A stretch of DNA of 64,000 bases from Prevotella sp. UBA3757 (lineage in GTDB: Bacteria > Bacteroidota > Bacteroidia > Bacteroidales > Bacteroidaceae). The position numbers and the translations under genes were made by a program. Location of the stretch: contig DFGF01000068.1 in assembly GCA_002371715.1 (NCBI GenBank), forward strand, positions 1 through 64,000, written 5' to 3'. How positions within the stretch are numbered: position 1 is the stretch's first letter; each line of letters begins with the position of its first letter. Below the pieces are notes generated by a model. It worked only from the letters and a program-made list of their open reading frames with translations. It had not been told where the DNA came from and made no database searches. Below are positions 8,022-16,579 of the stretch, piece by piece.

Positions 8022-10534
8022 ACTATTCAATAGAGAAAATTACGACGCTCATAGGAGCGCGGCGCATCGGCCAGACCGATGCGCAGATAGGGTGGCTGCT
8101 CACTGACAGCCGCTCGCTGTGTTTCCCCGAGGAGACACTGTTCTTTGCCCTGAAAACGCAGCGTAACGACGGCCATCGCTATGTGGCCGACCTCTACCGC
8201 CGTGGCGTGCGCAACTTCGTGGTCGAGAATAATTCTCAATTCTCAACCTTCAACTCTCAATTCTCTGATGCCAACTTCCTGGTTGTGCCGTCGCCTTTGG
8301 CTGCCCTGCAGCGGTTGGCCGAGCGCCATCGCGACGAATTTGACATACCGATCGTCGGACTGACAGGCAGTAATGGCAAGACGATGGTGAAGGAGTGGCT
8401 TTACCAGTTGCTGCAGCCGCAGTTTGCCGTCACCCGCTCGCCCAAGAGTTTCAACAGTCAGATAGGTGTACCACTCTCCATCTGGCTGCTCAACGAGCAG
8501 ACGGAGGTCGGCATCTTCGAGGCCGGCATCAGTCAGATGGGCGAGATGGAGGCCCTGCGCGACATGATTCAGCCCACCATCGGTGTGCTGACGTCCATCG
8601 GCCCTGCCCATCAGGAGAATTTCCGCTCGTTGGAGGAGAAGTGCATGGAGAAGATGCGGCTCTTCAGCGGTGCCAGGGTGCTGGCCTATAATAGCGACGA
8701 CGACGTCGTCTCGCGCTGCATCCGCCGCAGCGGTTTCAAGGGCGAGAAGATAGGGTGGAGCAGGAACAACAGTTCGGCACCGCTCTATATCGAGGATGTG
8801 ACCACCGGCCAGTCCCCATCACCCAACCCCCATCACCCATCACCTGTCACCTCCGTCACCTATATATATAAAGGAACGCGAGGAAGCTACAGTCTGCCGT
8901 TCTTCGACGAGGCTTCGCTGCAGTGCTCCTTCGCCTGCGCGGCGGTAGCATTGTATCTGGGCGTGGCGCAAGACCAGTTGGCCGAACGGATGCAACGCCT
9001 GGAGCCTGTGGCCATGCGCCTGGAGGTCAAAGAGGGGCAGCACGGCTGTACGCTCATCAACGACTCGTACAATTCTGATGTCAATTCACTGGACATCGCC
9101 CTCGACTTCATGCAGCGCAGGGCCTCGGCGGTGTCGTCGCAGCGTCCGACGCTCATCCTGAGTGACATCTTCCAGAGCGGCATGACCGACGAGGCACTCT
9201 ATCAGGAGGTCAACAGCCTCTGCGAGCAGCGCGGCGTGGGGCGGCTGATTGGCATCGGACCGCGCATCACGGCGCAGCGTTCAGCGTTCAGTGTCGAGTG
9301 TTCAGCGTTTTTCCCCACCACCGACGACTTCCTGCAGAGTCCGCTGCTGCAACAGCTGCATGACGAGATAGTACTCATCAAGGGTGCCCGCCCCTTCGGC
9401 TTCGACCGCATCACCGAGCGCCTGGAGCAGAAGGTGCACGAGACGATACTGGAGGTCAACCTCAATGCCGTGGTCAGCAATCTGAACTACTACCGCTCGT
9501 TCCTCAGGCCGGAGACCAAGCTGGTATGTATGGTGAAGGCCGATGCCTACGGAGCCGGTGCCGTGGAGGTGGCCAAGACGCTGCAGGAGCACCGCGTAGA
9601 CTATCTGGCCGTGGCCGTGGCCGACGAGGGCGTCACCCTGCGGCGCAACGGCATCACGCAGAACATCATGATCATGAATCCCGAGATGACGGCCTTCAAG
9701 ACCATGTTCGACTACGACCTGGAGCCCGAGGTGTACTCCTTCCGGCTGATGGATGCGCTGATACATGCCGCCGAGCAGCAGGGTATTACGGGATGGCCCG
9801 TCCACATCAAACTCGATACGGGCATGCACCGCCTGGGCTTCGACCCGGAGAAGGACATCGAGCAGGTCATCCGGCGACTGAAAAGCCAGAATGCCATCAT
9901 TCCGCGTTCGGTATTCTCACATTTCGTGGGTTCCGACAGCGACGACTTCGACAACTTCTCGACCCTGCAGTTCCAGCGCTTCGAGGCTGGCAGCCGGAAG
10001 TTGCAGGCCGCCTTCAGCCACAAGATACTGCGCCACATGGACAATTCGGCGGCCATCGAGCACTTCCCCGAGCGGCAGATGGACATGTGTCGGCTGGGGC
10101 TGGGCCTCTATGGCGTCGACCCGCGCGACAATCGCATACTCTCCACCGTCTCAACGCTGAAGACCACCATCCTGCAACTGCGCCGCGTGCCCAAGGACGA
10201 GACCGTGGGCTACTCGCGCAAGGGCGTGCTGACGCGCGACAGCCTGATAGCGGCCATCCCCATCGGCTATGCCGACGGGCTGAACCGCCACTTAGGACGT
10301 GGGGCGGGCTACTGCCTGGTTCGCGGACAGAAAGCCCCCTACGTCGGCAACATCTGTATGGACGTGGCCATGATTGACGTGACCGACGTTCCTGACGTCC
10401 GTGAGGGCGACAGCGTCGAGATTTTCGGCGAACATTTGCCCGTCACCGTGCTGAGCGACGTGCTGCAGACCATACCCTACGAAGTGATGACCAGCGTGTC
10501 GAATCGGGTCAAGAAAGTGTACTTCCAGGACTGA
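8018..10534 (+). CDS. murF: Fused MurF / alanine racemase
   Basis: An 838-residue bifunctional cell-wall enzyme. Residues about 1-470 are MurF, which adds D-Ala-D-Ala to UDP-MurNAc-tripeptide: ATP loop GLTGSNGKTMVKEW (about 114-127), then SFNSQIGVPLSIW and EAGISQMGEM. Residues about 475-838 are a PLP alanine racemase: MVKADAYGAGAVEV with the PLP lysine near 507, the DTGMHRLGF segment, and IPIGYADGLNRHLG carrying the catalytic Tyr. Fusion makes and uses D-alanine in one polypeptide and is usual in Bacteroidetes. The gene starts inside the GSCFA stop codon. Unusually, three short-period repeats are inserted in frame (residues about 72-83, 267-280 and 421-432), all in the MurF half, so the protein tolerates these loops. 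Cytoplasmic and almost certainly essential. Confidence 0.95.
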   Translation: MNYSIEKITTLIGARRIGQTDAQIGWLLTDSRSLCFPEETLFFALKTQRNDGHRYVADLYRRGVRNFVVENNSQFSTFNSQFSDANFLVVPSPLAALQRLAERHRDEFDIPIVGLTGSNGKTMVKEWLYQLLQPQFAVTRSPKSFNSQIGVPLSIWLLNEQTEVGIFEAGISQMGEMEALRDMIQPTIGVLTSIGPAHQENFRSLEEKCMEKMRLFSGARVLAYNSDDDVVSRCIRRSGFKGEKIGWSRNNSSAPLYIEDVTTGQSPSPNPHHPSPVTSVTYIYKGTRGSYSLPFFDEASLQCSFACAAVALYLGVAQDQLAERMQRLEPVAMRLEVKEGQHGCTLINDSYNSDVNSLDIALDFMQRRASAVSSQRPTLILSDIFQSGMTDEALYQEVNSLCEQRGVGRLIGIGPRITAQRSAFSVECSAFFPTTDDFLQSPLLQQLHDEIVLIKGARPFGFDRITERLEQKVHETILEVNLNAVVSNLNYYRSFLRPETKLVCMVKADAYGAGAVEVAKTLQEHRVDYLAVAVADEGVTLRRNGITQNIMIMNPEMTAFKTMFDYDLEPEVYSFRLMDALIHAAEQQGITGWPVHIKLDTGMHRLGFDPEKDIEQVIRRLKSQNAIIPRSVFSHFVGSDSDDFDNFSTLQFQRFEAGSRKLQAAFSHKILRHMDNSAAIEHFPERQMDMCRLGLGLYGVDPRDNRILSTVSTLKTTILQLRRVPKDETVGYSRKGVLTRDSLIAAIPIGYADGLNRHLGRGAGYCLVRGQKAPYVGNICMDVAMIDVTDVPDVREGDSVEIFGEHLPVTVLSDVLQTIPYEVMTSVSNRVKKVYFQD
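8231..8265 (+). repeat. 7-bp repeat in frame in murF-alr (site 1)
   Basis: Five heptamers of the AATTCTC/AACTCTC kind encode NSQFSTFNSQFS in the MurF N-terminal domain, just after the strand FVVEN. Confidence 0.85.
8816..8857 (+). repeat. 7-bp repeat in frame in murF-alr (site 2)
   Basis: About six heptamers of the CCATCAC/CTGTCAC kind encode a Pro/His/Ser/Thr-rich loop (SPNPHHPSPVTSVT) in the MurF central domain. Confidence 0.8.
9278..9311 (+). repeat. 7-bp repeat in frame in murF-alr (site 3)
   Basis: About four to five heptamers CGTTCAG/TGTTCAG encode the segment RSAFSVECSAF in the MurF C-terminal domain, before PTTDDFLQ. Confidence 0.75.
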
Positions 10535-10563
10535 ACAGGACTGAATGTAAACGATTTAGTAAG

Positions 10564-10602
10564 AAAAAAGAGCGAAAGTTGCATAACTTTCGCTCTTTTT
10601 TT
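10564..10602 (+). terminator. Rho-independent terminator after murF-alr
   Basis: Perfect 10-bp stem AGCGAAAGTT / AACTTTCGCT (10571-10580, 10585-10594) with loop GCAT, then CTTTTTTT. The A-run before the stem pairs with the U-tract, so it could also act on the other strand. Confidence 0.9.
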
Positions 10603-10604
10603 AT

Positions 10605-10612
10605 TATCTTTG
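10605..10612 (+). promoter_or_regulatory. -7 element for the uronate cluster
   Basis: TATCTTTG matches TAnnTTTG and lies immediately after the terminator U-tract, 49 bp before the EIIC ATG. The -33 position falls inside the terminator stem and shows no clear TTTG. Confidence 0.6.
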
Positions 10613-10661
10613 CACCCAAATAGACTAAAACAAACAAAAAAATATCGATATTTCAAACACA

Positions 10662-12029
10662 ATGGAACAAGTATTCAGTTACATTATCAGTCTGGGCGCA
10701 TCAGTCATGATGCCCATCCTGTTTACTATTATCGGCCTCTGTATCGGCCTGAAGTTCGGACGCTCGCTGAAGTCGGGCCTCTATGTGGGTGTGGGTTTTG
10801 TAGGCCTGGGTATAGTCACAGCACTGCTGACCACCAACTTCGGCGGTCCGCTGTCAGAAATCTCAAAGCTCTACGACCTGCAGCTCAAGGTGTTCGACAT
10901 GGGGTGGCCTGCTGCCGCTGCCGTGGCCTATAACACGGCTGTGGGCGCGCTGATCATCCCCATCTGCCTGGGTGTCAATTTCCTGCTGCTTATTACCGGT
11001 TGCACGCGGACGGTCAACATCGACCTGTGGAACTACTGGCACTTCGCCTTCATCGGTGCCGTGGCCTATTTCGTCATGGACCAGTCGCTGGCCTGGGGCT
11101 ATTTCGCTGCCATCGTGTGCTACATCGTCACGCTGGTTATGGCAGACCTGACGGCCGACAAGTTCCAGGAGTACTATCCCGAGTGGCAGGGCATCTCGAT
11201 ACCACAGCCTTTCTGCCAGAGCTTCGTGCCCTTTGCCCTCGTCATCGGCAAGGCGCTGGACATGATTCCCGGTTTCGACAAGCTTAACATCGATGCCGAG
11301 GGTATGAAGAAGAAGTTCGGCGTCATGGGTGAACCGCTCATCCTGGGTGTCATCGTGGGCGCCCTGATTGGTGTGCTGGCCCAGCTCGACATCAAGAAGG
11401 TGCTGTTCCTTGGTGTGACCATGGGTGCCGTCATGGAGCTGATTCCGCGCATCACGTCGCTCTTCATTGAGGGTCTGAAGCCCATTGCCGAGAAGACGCA
11501 GGAGGTGGTGAAGCAGAAGTTTAACGGCAAGAAGGTGTATATCGGCATGTCGCCTGCCGTGGTCATCGGTCATCCCACCACGCTGGTCGTCTCGCTGCTG
11601 CTCATTCCTGTCGCTCTGGGGTTGGCCGTCGTGCTGCCTGGCAACCAGTTCCTGCCGCTGGCCTCGCTGGCCGGTATGTTCTACCTGTTCCCCATGGTGC
11701 TGCCGTTTACTAAGGGTAACGTGGTGAAGACCTTCATCATCGGACTCGTCGCCCTGGCCATCGGCCTCTATTTCGTCACAGATATGGCCCCCGCCTTTAC
11801 GCAGGCTGCCCATACCGTGTTCGAGCAGACTGGCGACAAAGCCGCCGACATTCCTGCCGGCTTCGACGGTGGTGCCCTCGACTTTGCCTCGTCGCTCTTC
11901 GGTTGGGTCATCTACAAGTGTGTGGCCTACCTGAAGTGGATTGGTGCCGGCGTGCTGACCGTCATCACCATAGCCATGGTGGTGTGGAACCGCATGCGTA
12001 TCGCTGCCGAGAACAAGAAGAATGCGTAA
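10662..12029 (+). CDS. Galactitol-type PTS EIIC-like permease without PTS partners
   Basis: A 455-residue, highly hydrophobic protein that aligns by eye along its length with E. coli GatC: SLGASVMMPILFTIIGL, the segment GLYVGVGFVGLGIVTALL, VFDMGWPAAA, TRTVNIDLWNYWHFAF, KKFGVMGEPLILGVIVG and LPGNQFLPLASLAG. EIIC proteins move sugar while EIIA/EIIB phosphorylate it, but no EIIA, EIIB, HPr or EI gene is in the window and PTS systems are rare in Bacteroidetes. It is followed 18 bp later by kduI and then an ExuT-like permease, so I infer a role in uptake of a uronate or a pectin-derived sugar, perhaps PTS-independent. The family is sure; the substrate and energy coupling are unknown. Confidence 0.85.
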   Translation: MEQVFSYIISLGASVMMPILFTIIGLCIGLKFGRSLKSGLYVGVGFVGLGIVTALLTTNFGGPLSEISKLYDLQLKVFDMGWPAAAAVAYNTAVGALIIPICLGVNFLLLITGCTRTVNIDLWNYWHFAFIGAVAYFVMDQSLAWGYFAAIVCYIVTLVMADLTADKFQEYYPEWQGISIPQPFCQSFVPFALVIGKALDMIPGFDKLNIDAEGMKKKFGVMGEPLILGVIVGALIGVLAQLDIKKVLFLGVTMGAVMELIPRITSLFIEGLKPIAEKTQEVVKQKFNGKKVYIGMSPAVVIGHPTTLVVSLLLIPVALGLAVVLPGNQFLPLASLAGMFYLFPMVLPFTKGNVVKTFIIGLVALAIGLYFVTDMAPAFTQAAHTVFEQTGDKAADIPAGFDGGALDFASSLFGWVIYKCVAYLKWIGAGVLTVITIAMVVWNRMRIAAENKKNA

Positions 12030-12047
12030 TAACAATAAACAAACAAT

Positions 12048-13037
12048 ATGATGAAAAAAACGTTTTTGATTTCAATGCTTATGTGTAGTATGACCAATGG
12101 CTTTGGCCAGCAGAATGTAAACTTCCAGACGGCTTGCCATCCGGAGGATGTGAAACACTATGACACCAAGACCCTGCGCGAGCGTTTCGTGATGGAGAAG
12201 GTGATGGCTCCCGACGAGATTAACCTGACGTACTCCATGTACGACCGTTTCATCTACGGCGGTGCCATGCCTGTTACGAAAGACTTGAAGCTGGAGACGC
12301 ATCCTCAGCTGCGTGCCCCCTATTTCATGCGCAACCGTGAGTTGGGTATCATCAATACCGGTGGCGACGGTGTGGTCATCGTTGACGGTCAGGAGTATCC
12401 CCTTGGCTATAGCGAGGCCCTCTACATCGGACGTGGCTGGCTGGGCAAGGACAAGAACGGCAAGGACATCGACTCGAATAAGGAAGTCATCTTCCGTTCG
12501 AAGGACGCCTCGAAACCTGCTAAGTTCTACCTGAACTCGGCTACCGCCCATAAGCACTACAAGACGCAGTGGGTGACGCTCGACGGCCGAAAGAACGGTA
12601 AGGTGCAGTCGCTGAAGGCTGTCGTCATCGGCACGAAGGAGAAACCACTGGGCACCAAGGCTGAGTCGAACCTGCGTACCATCAACCAGCTCATCGTCAA
12701 TACCGCCCTTGAGGAAGGCCCCTGCCAGTTGCAGATGGGCTTGACCCAGCTGCAGGAGGGGTCTGTATGGAACACCATGCCGCCCCACACCCATGGTCGC
12801 CGTATCGAGGCTTATTACTATTTCAACGTGCCTGAGACGCAGACCGTCTGTCACGTCATGGGTCAGCCCCAGGAGAGCCGCGTCGTCTGGCTGCACAACG
12901 AGCAGGCCATCATGTCGCCCGAATGGAGCATCCATGCTGCCTCGGCCACTTACTACTATACCTTCATCTGGGGTATGGCCGGCGAGAACCTGGATTACAA
13001 CGACAAGGACAACATCCCCGTCATTGACCTCAAGTGA
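12048..13037 (+). CDS. kduI: 5-keto-4-deoxyuronate isomerase KduI with signal peptide
   Basis: A 329-residue protein. The N-terminus ([20 protein letters not shown]) is a clear Sec signal peptide and explains most of the extra length over the usual ~278-residue cytoplasmic KduI. The mature part is a cupin with the zinc site [15 protein letters not shown] (H247, H249, E254) and a fourth ligand in WSIHAA (H296). KduI isomerises 5-keto-4-deoxyuronate, formed from unsaturated galacturonate released by GH105-type enzymes, to 2,5-diketo-3-deoxygluconate. Periplasmic location is inferred from the signal; with the following ExuT-like permease it suggests isomerisation before import. It is in the same operon as EIIC (18-bp gap). 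An alternative start is the second ATG at 12051. Confidence 0.9.
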   Translation: MMKKTFLISMLMCSMTNGFGQQNVNFQTACHPEDVKHYDTKTLRERFVMEKVMAPDEINLTYSMYDRFIYGGAMPVTKDLKLETHPQLRAPYFMRNRELGIINTGGDGVVIVDGQEYPLGYSEALYIGRGWLGKDKNGKDIDSNKEVIFRSKDASKPAKFYLNSATAHKHYKTQWVTLDGRKNGKVQSLKAVVIGTKEKPLGTKAESNLRTINQLIVNTALEEGPCQLQMGLTQLQEGSVWNTMPPHTHGRRIEAYYYFNVPETQTVCHVMGQPQESRVVWLHNEQAIMSPEWSIHAASATYYYTFIWGMAGENLDYNDKDNIPVIDLK

Positions 13038-13190
13038 TTTACAATTTAACGATTTACAATTTACAATTTATTGTCAAATTTCAAAAATCTGATGATTGAT
13101 TGCATATTGTGAGTCGTTTGGTAAATTGTTAATTCTAAGAATAGCAAAATCAATAGTAAATAGTAAATTCTAAAATTGTAAATAAACACT
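13038..13190. repeat. AT-rich spacer with short-period repeat
   Basis: The 153-bp gap before the hexuronate permease starts with about five copies of a 7-8 bp unit (ATTTACA/ATTTAAC, about 13040-13076) and has related TAGTAAAT/ATTCTA words near 13135-13180. I see no convincing TAnnTTTG promoter here, so transcription probably continues from kduI. Confidence 0.55.
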
Positions 13191-14648
13191 ATGTCTGCAG
13201 TACAAACTACCAAGATGTCCAATTTCCGTTGGGTCATCTGTGCGTTGCTCTTCCTGGCAACTACGATTAACTACATGGACCGTCAGGTCTTGTCACTTAC
13301 ATGGAAGGACTTCATCGCTCCCGAGTTCCACTGGACCGATGGCGACTATGGTACCATCACCGGTATGTTCTCGCTGTTCTATGCCATTGCCAACCTCTTT
13401 GCCGGTAAGTTCATCGACTGGATGGGCACTAAGAAGGGTTACCTGATTGCCATCTTCGTGTGGTCGCTGGGTGCCGTGCTCCACGCCGGTTGCGGCTGGG
13501 TGGCTATGACCATTGAGGGCTATGACTCTATTGAGGCACTGCGCATGGTTGAGGCTGGCTCTGATGCCGCCGTAGCCATTGCCACCATCTCCGTATGGCT
13601 CTTCCTCTCGTGCCGTCTGATTCTGGCTGTTGGTGAGGCCGGTAACTTCCCTGCCGCCATCAAGGCCACGGCTGAGTACTTCCCCAAGAAGGACCGTGCC
13701 TTCTCTACCTCTATCTTCAACAGCGGTGCCTCCGTGGGTGCACTGGCAGCCCCTGCCACCATTCCCCTGCTGGCCCGTGCCTGGGGTTGGGAAATGGCCT
13801 TCATCATCATCGGTGCCTTAGGTTTCATCTGGATGGGCCTGTGGATGTGGCTCTACGAGAAGCCCCGTCAGAATACGCGCGTCAACCAGGCCGAGCTGAA
13901 CTACATTGAGCAGGACAACGACATCGCCGAGTCGCAGGACCGTAGTGCCCAGAAGGAGGAGAAGACCATACCGTTCTTCAAGTGCTTCACCTATAAGCAG
14001 ACGTGGTCGTTCCTGGTCGGTAAGTTTATGACCGACGGCGTGTGGTGGTTCTTCCTGTTCTGGGCACCTGCCTACTTCTCTGACCAGTATGGCTACACGT
14101 CCGACTCGGCCATGGGTATCGCCCTGATCTTCACGCTCTATGCCATTGTGACCATCCTCTCGATTGGTGGTGGCTATCTGCCCACGTATTTCGTCGACAA
14201 GAAGGGCATGAACCCCTACCTGGGCCGCATGCGTGCCATGTTCATCTTCGCCTGCTTCCCCGTTCTGGGCCTGTTCGCACAGCCTCTGGGAGCCTACAGT
14301 GCCTGGTGGCCTGCCATTCTGATTGGTCTGCTGGGTGCCGGCCATCAGGCTTGGAGTGCCAACCTGTTCTCGACCATCGGCGACATGTTCCCCAAGTCTA
14401 CCATCGGTACCATCGTCGGTCTGGGAACCATGGCTGGCGGTATCGGTTCGATGAGCATCAACCTCGGTTCCGGTAAGTTCTTCGACTGGGCTGCTGAGCA
14501 GGGTGCCGCTTTCACATTCTTCGGATTTGAGGGCAAGCCTGCTGCCTACATGGTGGTGTTCTGCATCTGTGCCGTGGCCTACCTCATTGGCTGGTGCATC
14601 ATGAAGGCGCTTGTGCCGAAGTACAAGCCCATCGAGCTTGAGGACTAA
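13191..14648 (+). CDS. ExuT-like hexuronate MFS permease
   Basis: A 485-residue MFS protein of the anion:cation symporter family. TM1 carries ATTINYMDRQVLSLTWKDF, the signature of ExuT/GudP-type uronate and aldarate transporters, followed by FSLFYAIANLFAGKFIDWMG; RLILAVGEAGNFPAAIKATA is the second family signature (TM4-5). It differs from E. coli ExuT by a longer loop between TM3 and TM4 (about residues 90-135). The likely role is inner-membrane uptake of galacturonate, glucuronate or the product of the secreted KduI encoded just upstream. Last gene of the cluster, closed by a strong terminator. The exact substrate cannot be read from sequence. Confidence 0.87.
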   Translation: MSAVQTTKMSNFRWVICALLFLATTINYMDRQVLSLTWKDFIAPEFHWTDGDYGTITGMFSLFYAIANLFAGKFIDWMGTKKGYLIAIFVWSLGAVLHAGCGWVAMTIEGYDSIEALRMVEAGSDAAVAIATISVWLFLSCRLILAVGEAGNFPAAIKATAEYFPKKDRAFSTSIFNSGASVGALAAPATIPLLARAWGWEMAFIIIGALGFIWMGLWMWLYEKPRQNTRVNQAELNYIEQDNDIAESQDRSAQKEEKTIPFFKCFTYKQTWSFLVGKFMTDGVWWFFLFWAPAYFSDQYGYTSDSAMGIALIFTLYAIVTILSIGGGYLPTYFVDKKGMNPYLGRMRAMFIFACFPVLGLFAQPLGAYSAWWPAILIGLLGAGHQAWSANLFSTIGDMFPKSTIGTIVGLGTMAGGIGSMSINLGSGKFFDWAAEQGAAFTFFGFEGKPAAYMVVFCICAVAYLIGWCIMKALVPKYKPIELED

Positions 14649-14670
14649 TCACCCCTAAGACCATATATTT

Positions 14671-14705
14671 CCCGATAGGCCCGCAAGGGCTTATCGGGAA
14701 TTTTT
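14671..14705 (+). terminator. Rho-independent terminator of the uronate cluster
   Basis: Stem CCCGATAGGCCC / GGGCTTATCGGG (14671-14682, 14687-14698; one G-T pair), loop GCAA, followed by AATTTTTC. Confidence 0.92.
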
Positions 14706-14944
14706 CTTGCAATCTTGCAAGGTTTTGTCTTTTGGAATAATTATTGTCTTAACAAAAAAACTATACAATATGGTCTTGCTGGAGAATGGGGTCCCTATCT
14801 GTTCAGCGTGCTAAAAATAATTCCCAGGCCAGGGAAAATTTCCTCTCTTGGCATGGCGCAAAATAGACTCGCGGAAGGCGTGAGCACTACTGCGAGTCTG
14901 AAGGAAATTGTTGTTTTGAAATATCTTAACAGTATACGTGCGGA
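14706..14944. other. Gene-free spacer between convergent units
   Basis: No supported gene. It contains one inverted repeat (next entry) and a short TTCCC...GGGAA palindrome near 14820-14836. Confidence 0.6.
14865..14899 (-). terminator. Possible terminator of the lipoprotein gene
   Basis: Perfect 8-bp arms AGACTCGC / GCGAGTCT with a 19-nt loop, followed on the minus strand by ATTTTG. It lies 46 bp past the lipoprotein stop. The loop is long and the U-tract short. Confidence 0.45.
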
Positions 14945-15673
14945 CTATCGTTTCCTGGTGGTCAGCCGGAATTCCTGCGACTGTGACGTGATCTCCTTGT
15001 TGGCCTGGAAAACGCCGATGCGAACCACGGCCTCACCGTCCTTCAGCCGGTTGTCGGCCTTGAGCATGGCGGTATAACGGATGCCCTCCTTGGGCAGGAT
15101 GCGCTCGACGGTGATGTTCTCAGATATCAGGATGTGCTTGTTGCCAGTCAACTCGGTGACGCTGGGCTGCACGTTGTAGACGGGCTTGTCCGAGCGGTTG
15201 TAGACCTCGAAGACCACGCGGGCCTCTTCGCCACGGGTGAGGACGCCGTCGTTGTTGGCATCTATCAGTCGTGGATTGCGAATCTTGAGGTCCTGGCTGG
15301 CATCGGGAATGACAAACCCCTCGCCAAAGCCGTAGATGCGGTCGTCTACCTCGCCGTTATTGGCGTAGTCGGGCTGGTTGGCGGGCATGTCGGCAGGCAT
15401 GTCGCGGTCTCTGCCCGTCCATTGCTCGTAGCGCTTTTGTTCAGCATTGTCAGCAGCAGCCCCGATGGCTGCGCCGACGATGGCACCGCCAGCCATGCCT
15501 ATCAGCGAACCGGTATGGCTGCCACGCCATCCGCCACTGATGCCGCCAATGTTAGAACCTATCATCGAACCGAAGGTTGCACCGACGTATGCACCCGTGC
15601 CGGTGTATGTTCCGCAACTGCTGAGGAGCAAGGCGGCACTTGCCATCAAAAACAAAAACTGATTCTTCTTCAT
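14945..15673 (-). CDS. Glycine-zipper lipoprotein
   Basis: A 242-residue protein. The signal peptide ends in the lipobox LLLSSC (Cys about residue 20). Residues about 24-75 are a glycine zipper (GATFGSMIGSNIGGISGG, then GMAGGAIVGAAIGAAAD), the membrane-inserting motif of outer-membrane Gly-zipper lipoproteins. A soluble domain with DANNDGVLTRGEEARVVF follows, which resembles an EF-hand-like calcium loop leading into a CARDB-like beta domain of about 90 residues. Role unknown; such proteins often support envelope integrity. It is transcribed alone from its own -7 element and lies opposite to its neighbours. Confidence 0.8.
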   Translation of the reverse strand: MKKNQFLFLMASAALLLSSCGTYTGTGAYVGATFGSMIGSNIGGISGGWRGSHTGSLIGMAGGAIVGAAIGAAADNAEQKRYEQWTGRDRDMPADMPANQPDYANNGEVDDRIYGFGEGFVIPDASQDLKIRNPRLIDANNDGVLTRGEEARVVFEVYNRSDKPVYNVQPSVTELTGNKHILISENITVERILPKEGIRYTAMLKADNRLKDGEAVVRIGVFQANKEITSQSQEFRLTTRKR

Positions 15674-15698
15674 ACCTTCCTTTTTTTAGTTTACGTTG

Positions 15699-15706
15699 CA
15701 AAGGTA
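15699..15706 (-). promoter_or_regulatory. -7 element for the Gly-zipper lipoprotein gene
   Basis: Minus strand reads TACCTTTG, 25 bp before the start codon; no clear -33 TTTG. Confidence 0.55.
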
Positions 15707-15821
15707 TGAAAAACTTTGTAAAGTACGGCATGGAAAACCCCGAAAAGTGCATAGGGAAAACCCTAAAGGTGAGTTGGTGAAGACACTTTCGCTTGAAAAA
15801 GTCAGAAAAAAGAGTTTTTTC

Positions 15822-15852
15822 TTTGCTTTTTCCTCACTAATTCGTACCTTTG
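15822..15852 (+). promoter_or_regulatory. Promoter of the RNR-stub/folB unit
   Basis: TTTG (15822-15825), 19 bp, TACCTTTG (15845-15852): full consensus, 31 bp before the ATG at 15884. Confidence 0.78.
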
Positions 15853-15883
15853 CAGGCGATAAACGTTTATAGAATCAGGATTT

Positions 15884-16564
15884 ATGGATAACAAAGAGAC
15901 CTTGGTGGGACTGTTGGCCCGCCAGATGGCCGAAGTCAGTGTGCATACAGCCAATGCCATGACGGCCGATGAGCTGGCCGGCATGCTGCAGCGTATGTTT
16001 GGTGTGCTGACGGCCGACGAGCGGCAACGGATGGAAGTTGTAGCCGAAGCCTTTCTGCACGGCGTTGCCACGAACCGTAGGCCCGACGTGACGGAGGTGC
16101 GACCGAAGGAACTGGAGTGCGACGTCGTCCGGTTTCAAAACAATAAGGATAAGTGGGTGGCTCTGGTAGGTCTGCTTGACGGTTATCCCTATGAGATTTT
16201 TACCGGTCTGCAGGACGACGAGGAAGGCATCATGCTGCCTAAGTCGGTGACGAAGGGCAAAATTATCAAGCAGGTGGCTCCTGACGGGTCGAAGCGCTAT
16301 GACTTCCAGTTCGAAAATACGCGTGGCTATAAGATTACCGTCGAGGGCTTGAGCGAGAGGTTTAATCCCGAATACTGGAATTATGCTAAACTGATTTCCG
16401 GTGTGTTGCGTTACCGCATGCCTCTGGAGCACGTCATCAAACTGGTGAGCTCGCTGCAGTTAGGCTCTGAGAGCATCAATACGTGGAAAGTCGGCGTGGA
16501 GCGCGCCCTGAAGAAGTATCTGGGCGAGATGGACGATGCGGAGAACAGTTCGAATAAAGAATGA
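15884..16564 (+). CDS. Stand-alone homologue of the C-terminal region of class II ribonucleotide reductase
   Basis: A 226-residue protein. Residues about 75-215 match what I know of the C-terminal part of B12-dependent ribonucleotide reductase (NrdJ) from Bacteroidetes: VVRFQNNKDKWVALVGL, PYEIFTGLQDDEEG, KRYDFQFENTRGYKITVEGL, and LISGVLRYRMPLEHVIKLV. The catalytic barrel with its thiyl-radical Cys is absent, and so is the terminal CxxC zinc ribbon usual in NrdJ. Residues 1-70 are helical and I do not recognise them. It has its own consensus promoter, so it is a separate gene rather than a visible fragment. It precedes folB by 15 bp. It could regulate or assist a reductase, or have been recruited elsewhere; unknown. 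Confidence 0.7.
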   Translation: MDNKETLVGLLARQMAEVSVHTANAMTADELAGMLQRMFGVLTADERQRMEVVAEAFLHGVATNRRPDVTEVRPKELECDVVRFQNNKDKWVALVGLLDGYPYEIFTGLQDDEEGIMLPKSVTKGKIIKQVAPDGSKRYDFQFENTRGYKITVEGLSERFNPEYWNYAKLISGVLRYRMPLEHVIKLVSSLQLGSESINTWKVGVERALKKYLGEMDDAENSSNKE

Positions 16565-16579
16565 AGAGCGGATTAGGAG

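Noticed and set aside
14715..15077. Small plus-strand gene before the Gly-zipper lipoprotein
   Set aside because: Half of it is antisense to the lipoprotein, the rest has no recognisable protein character, and it lacks a promoter.
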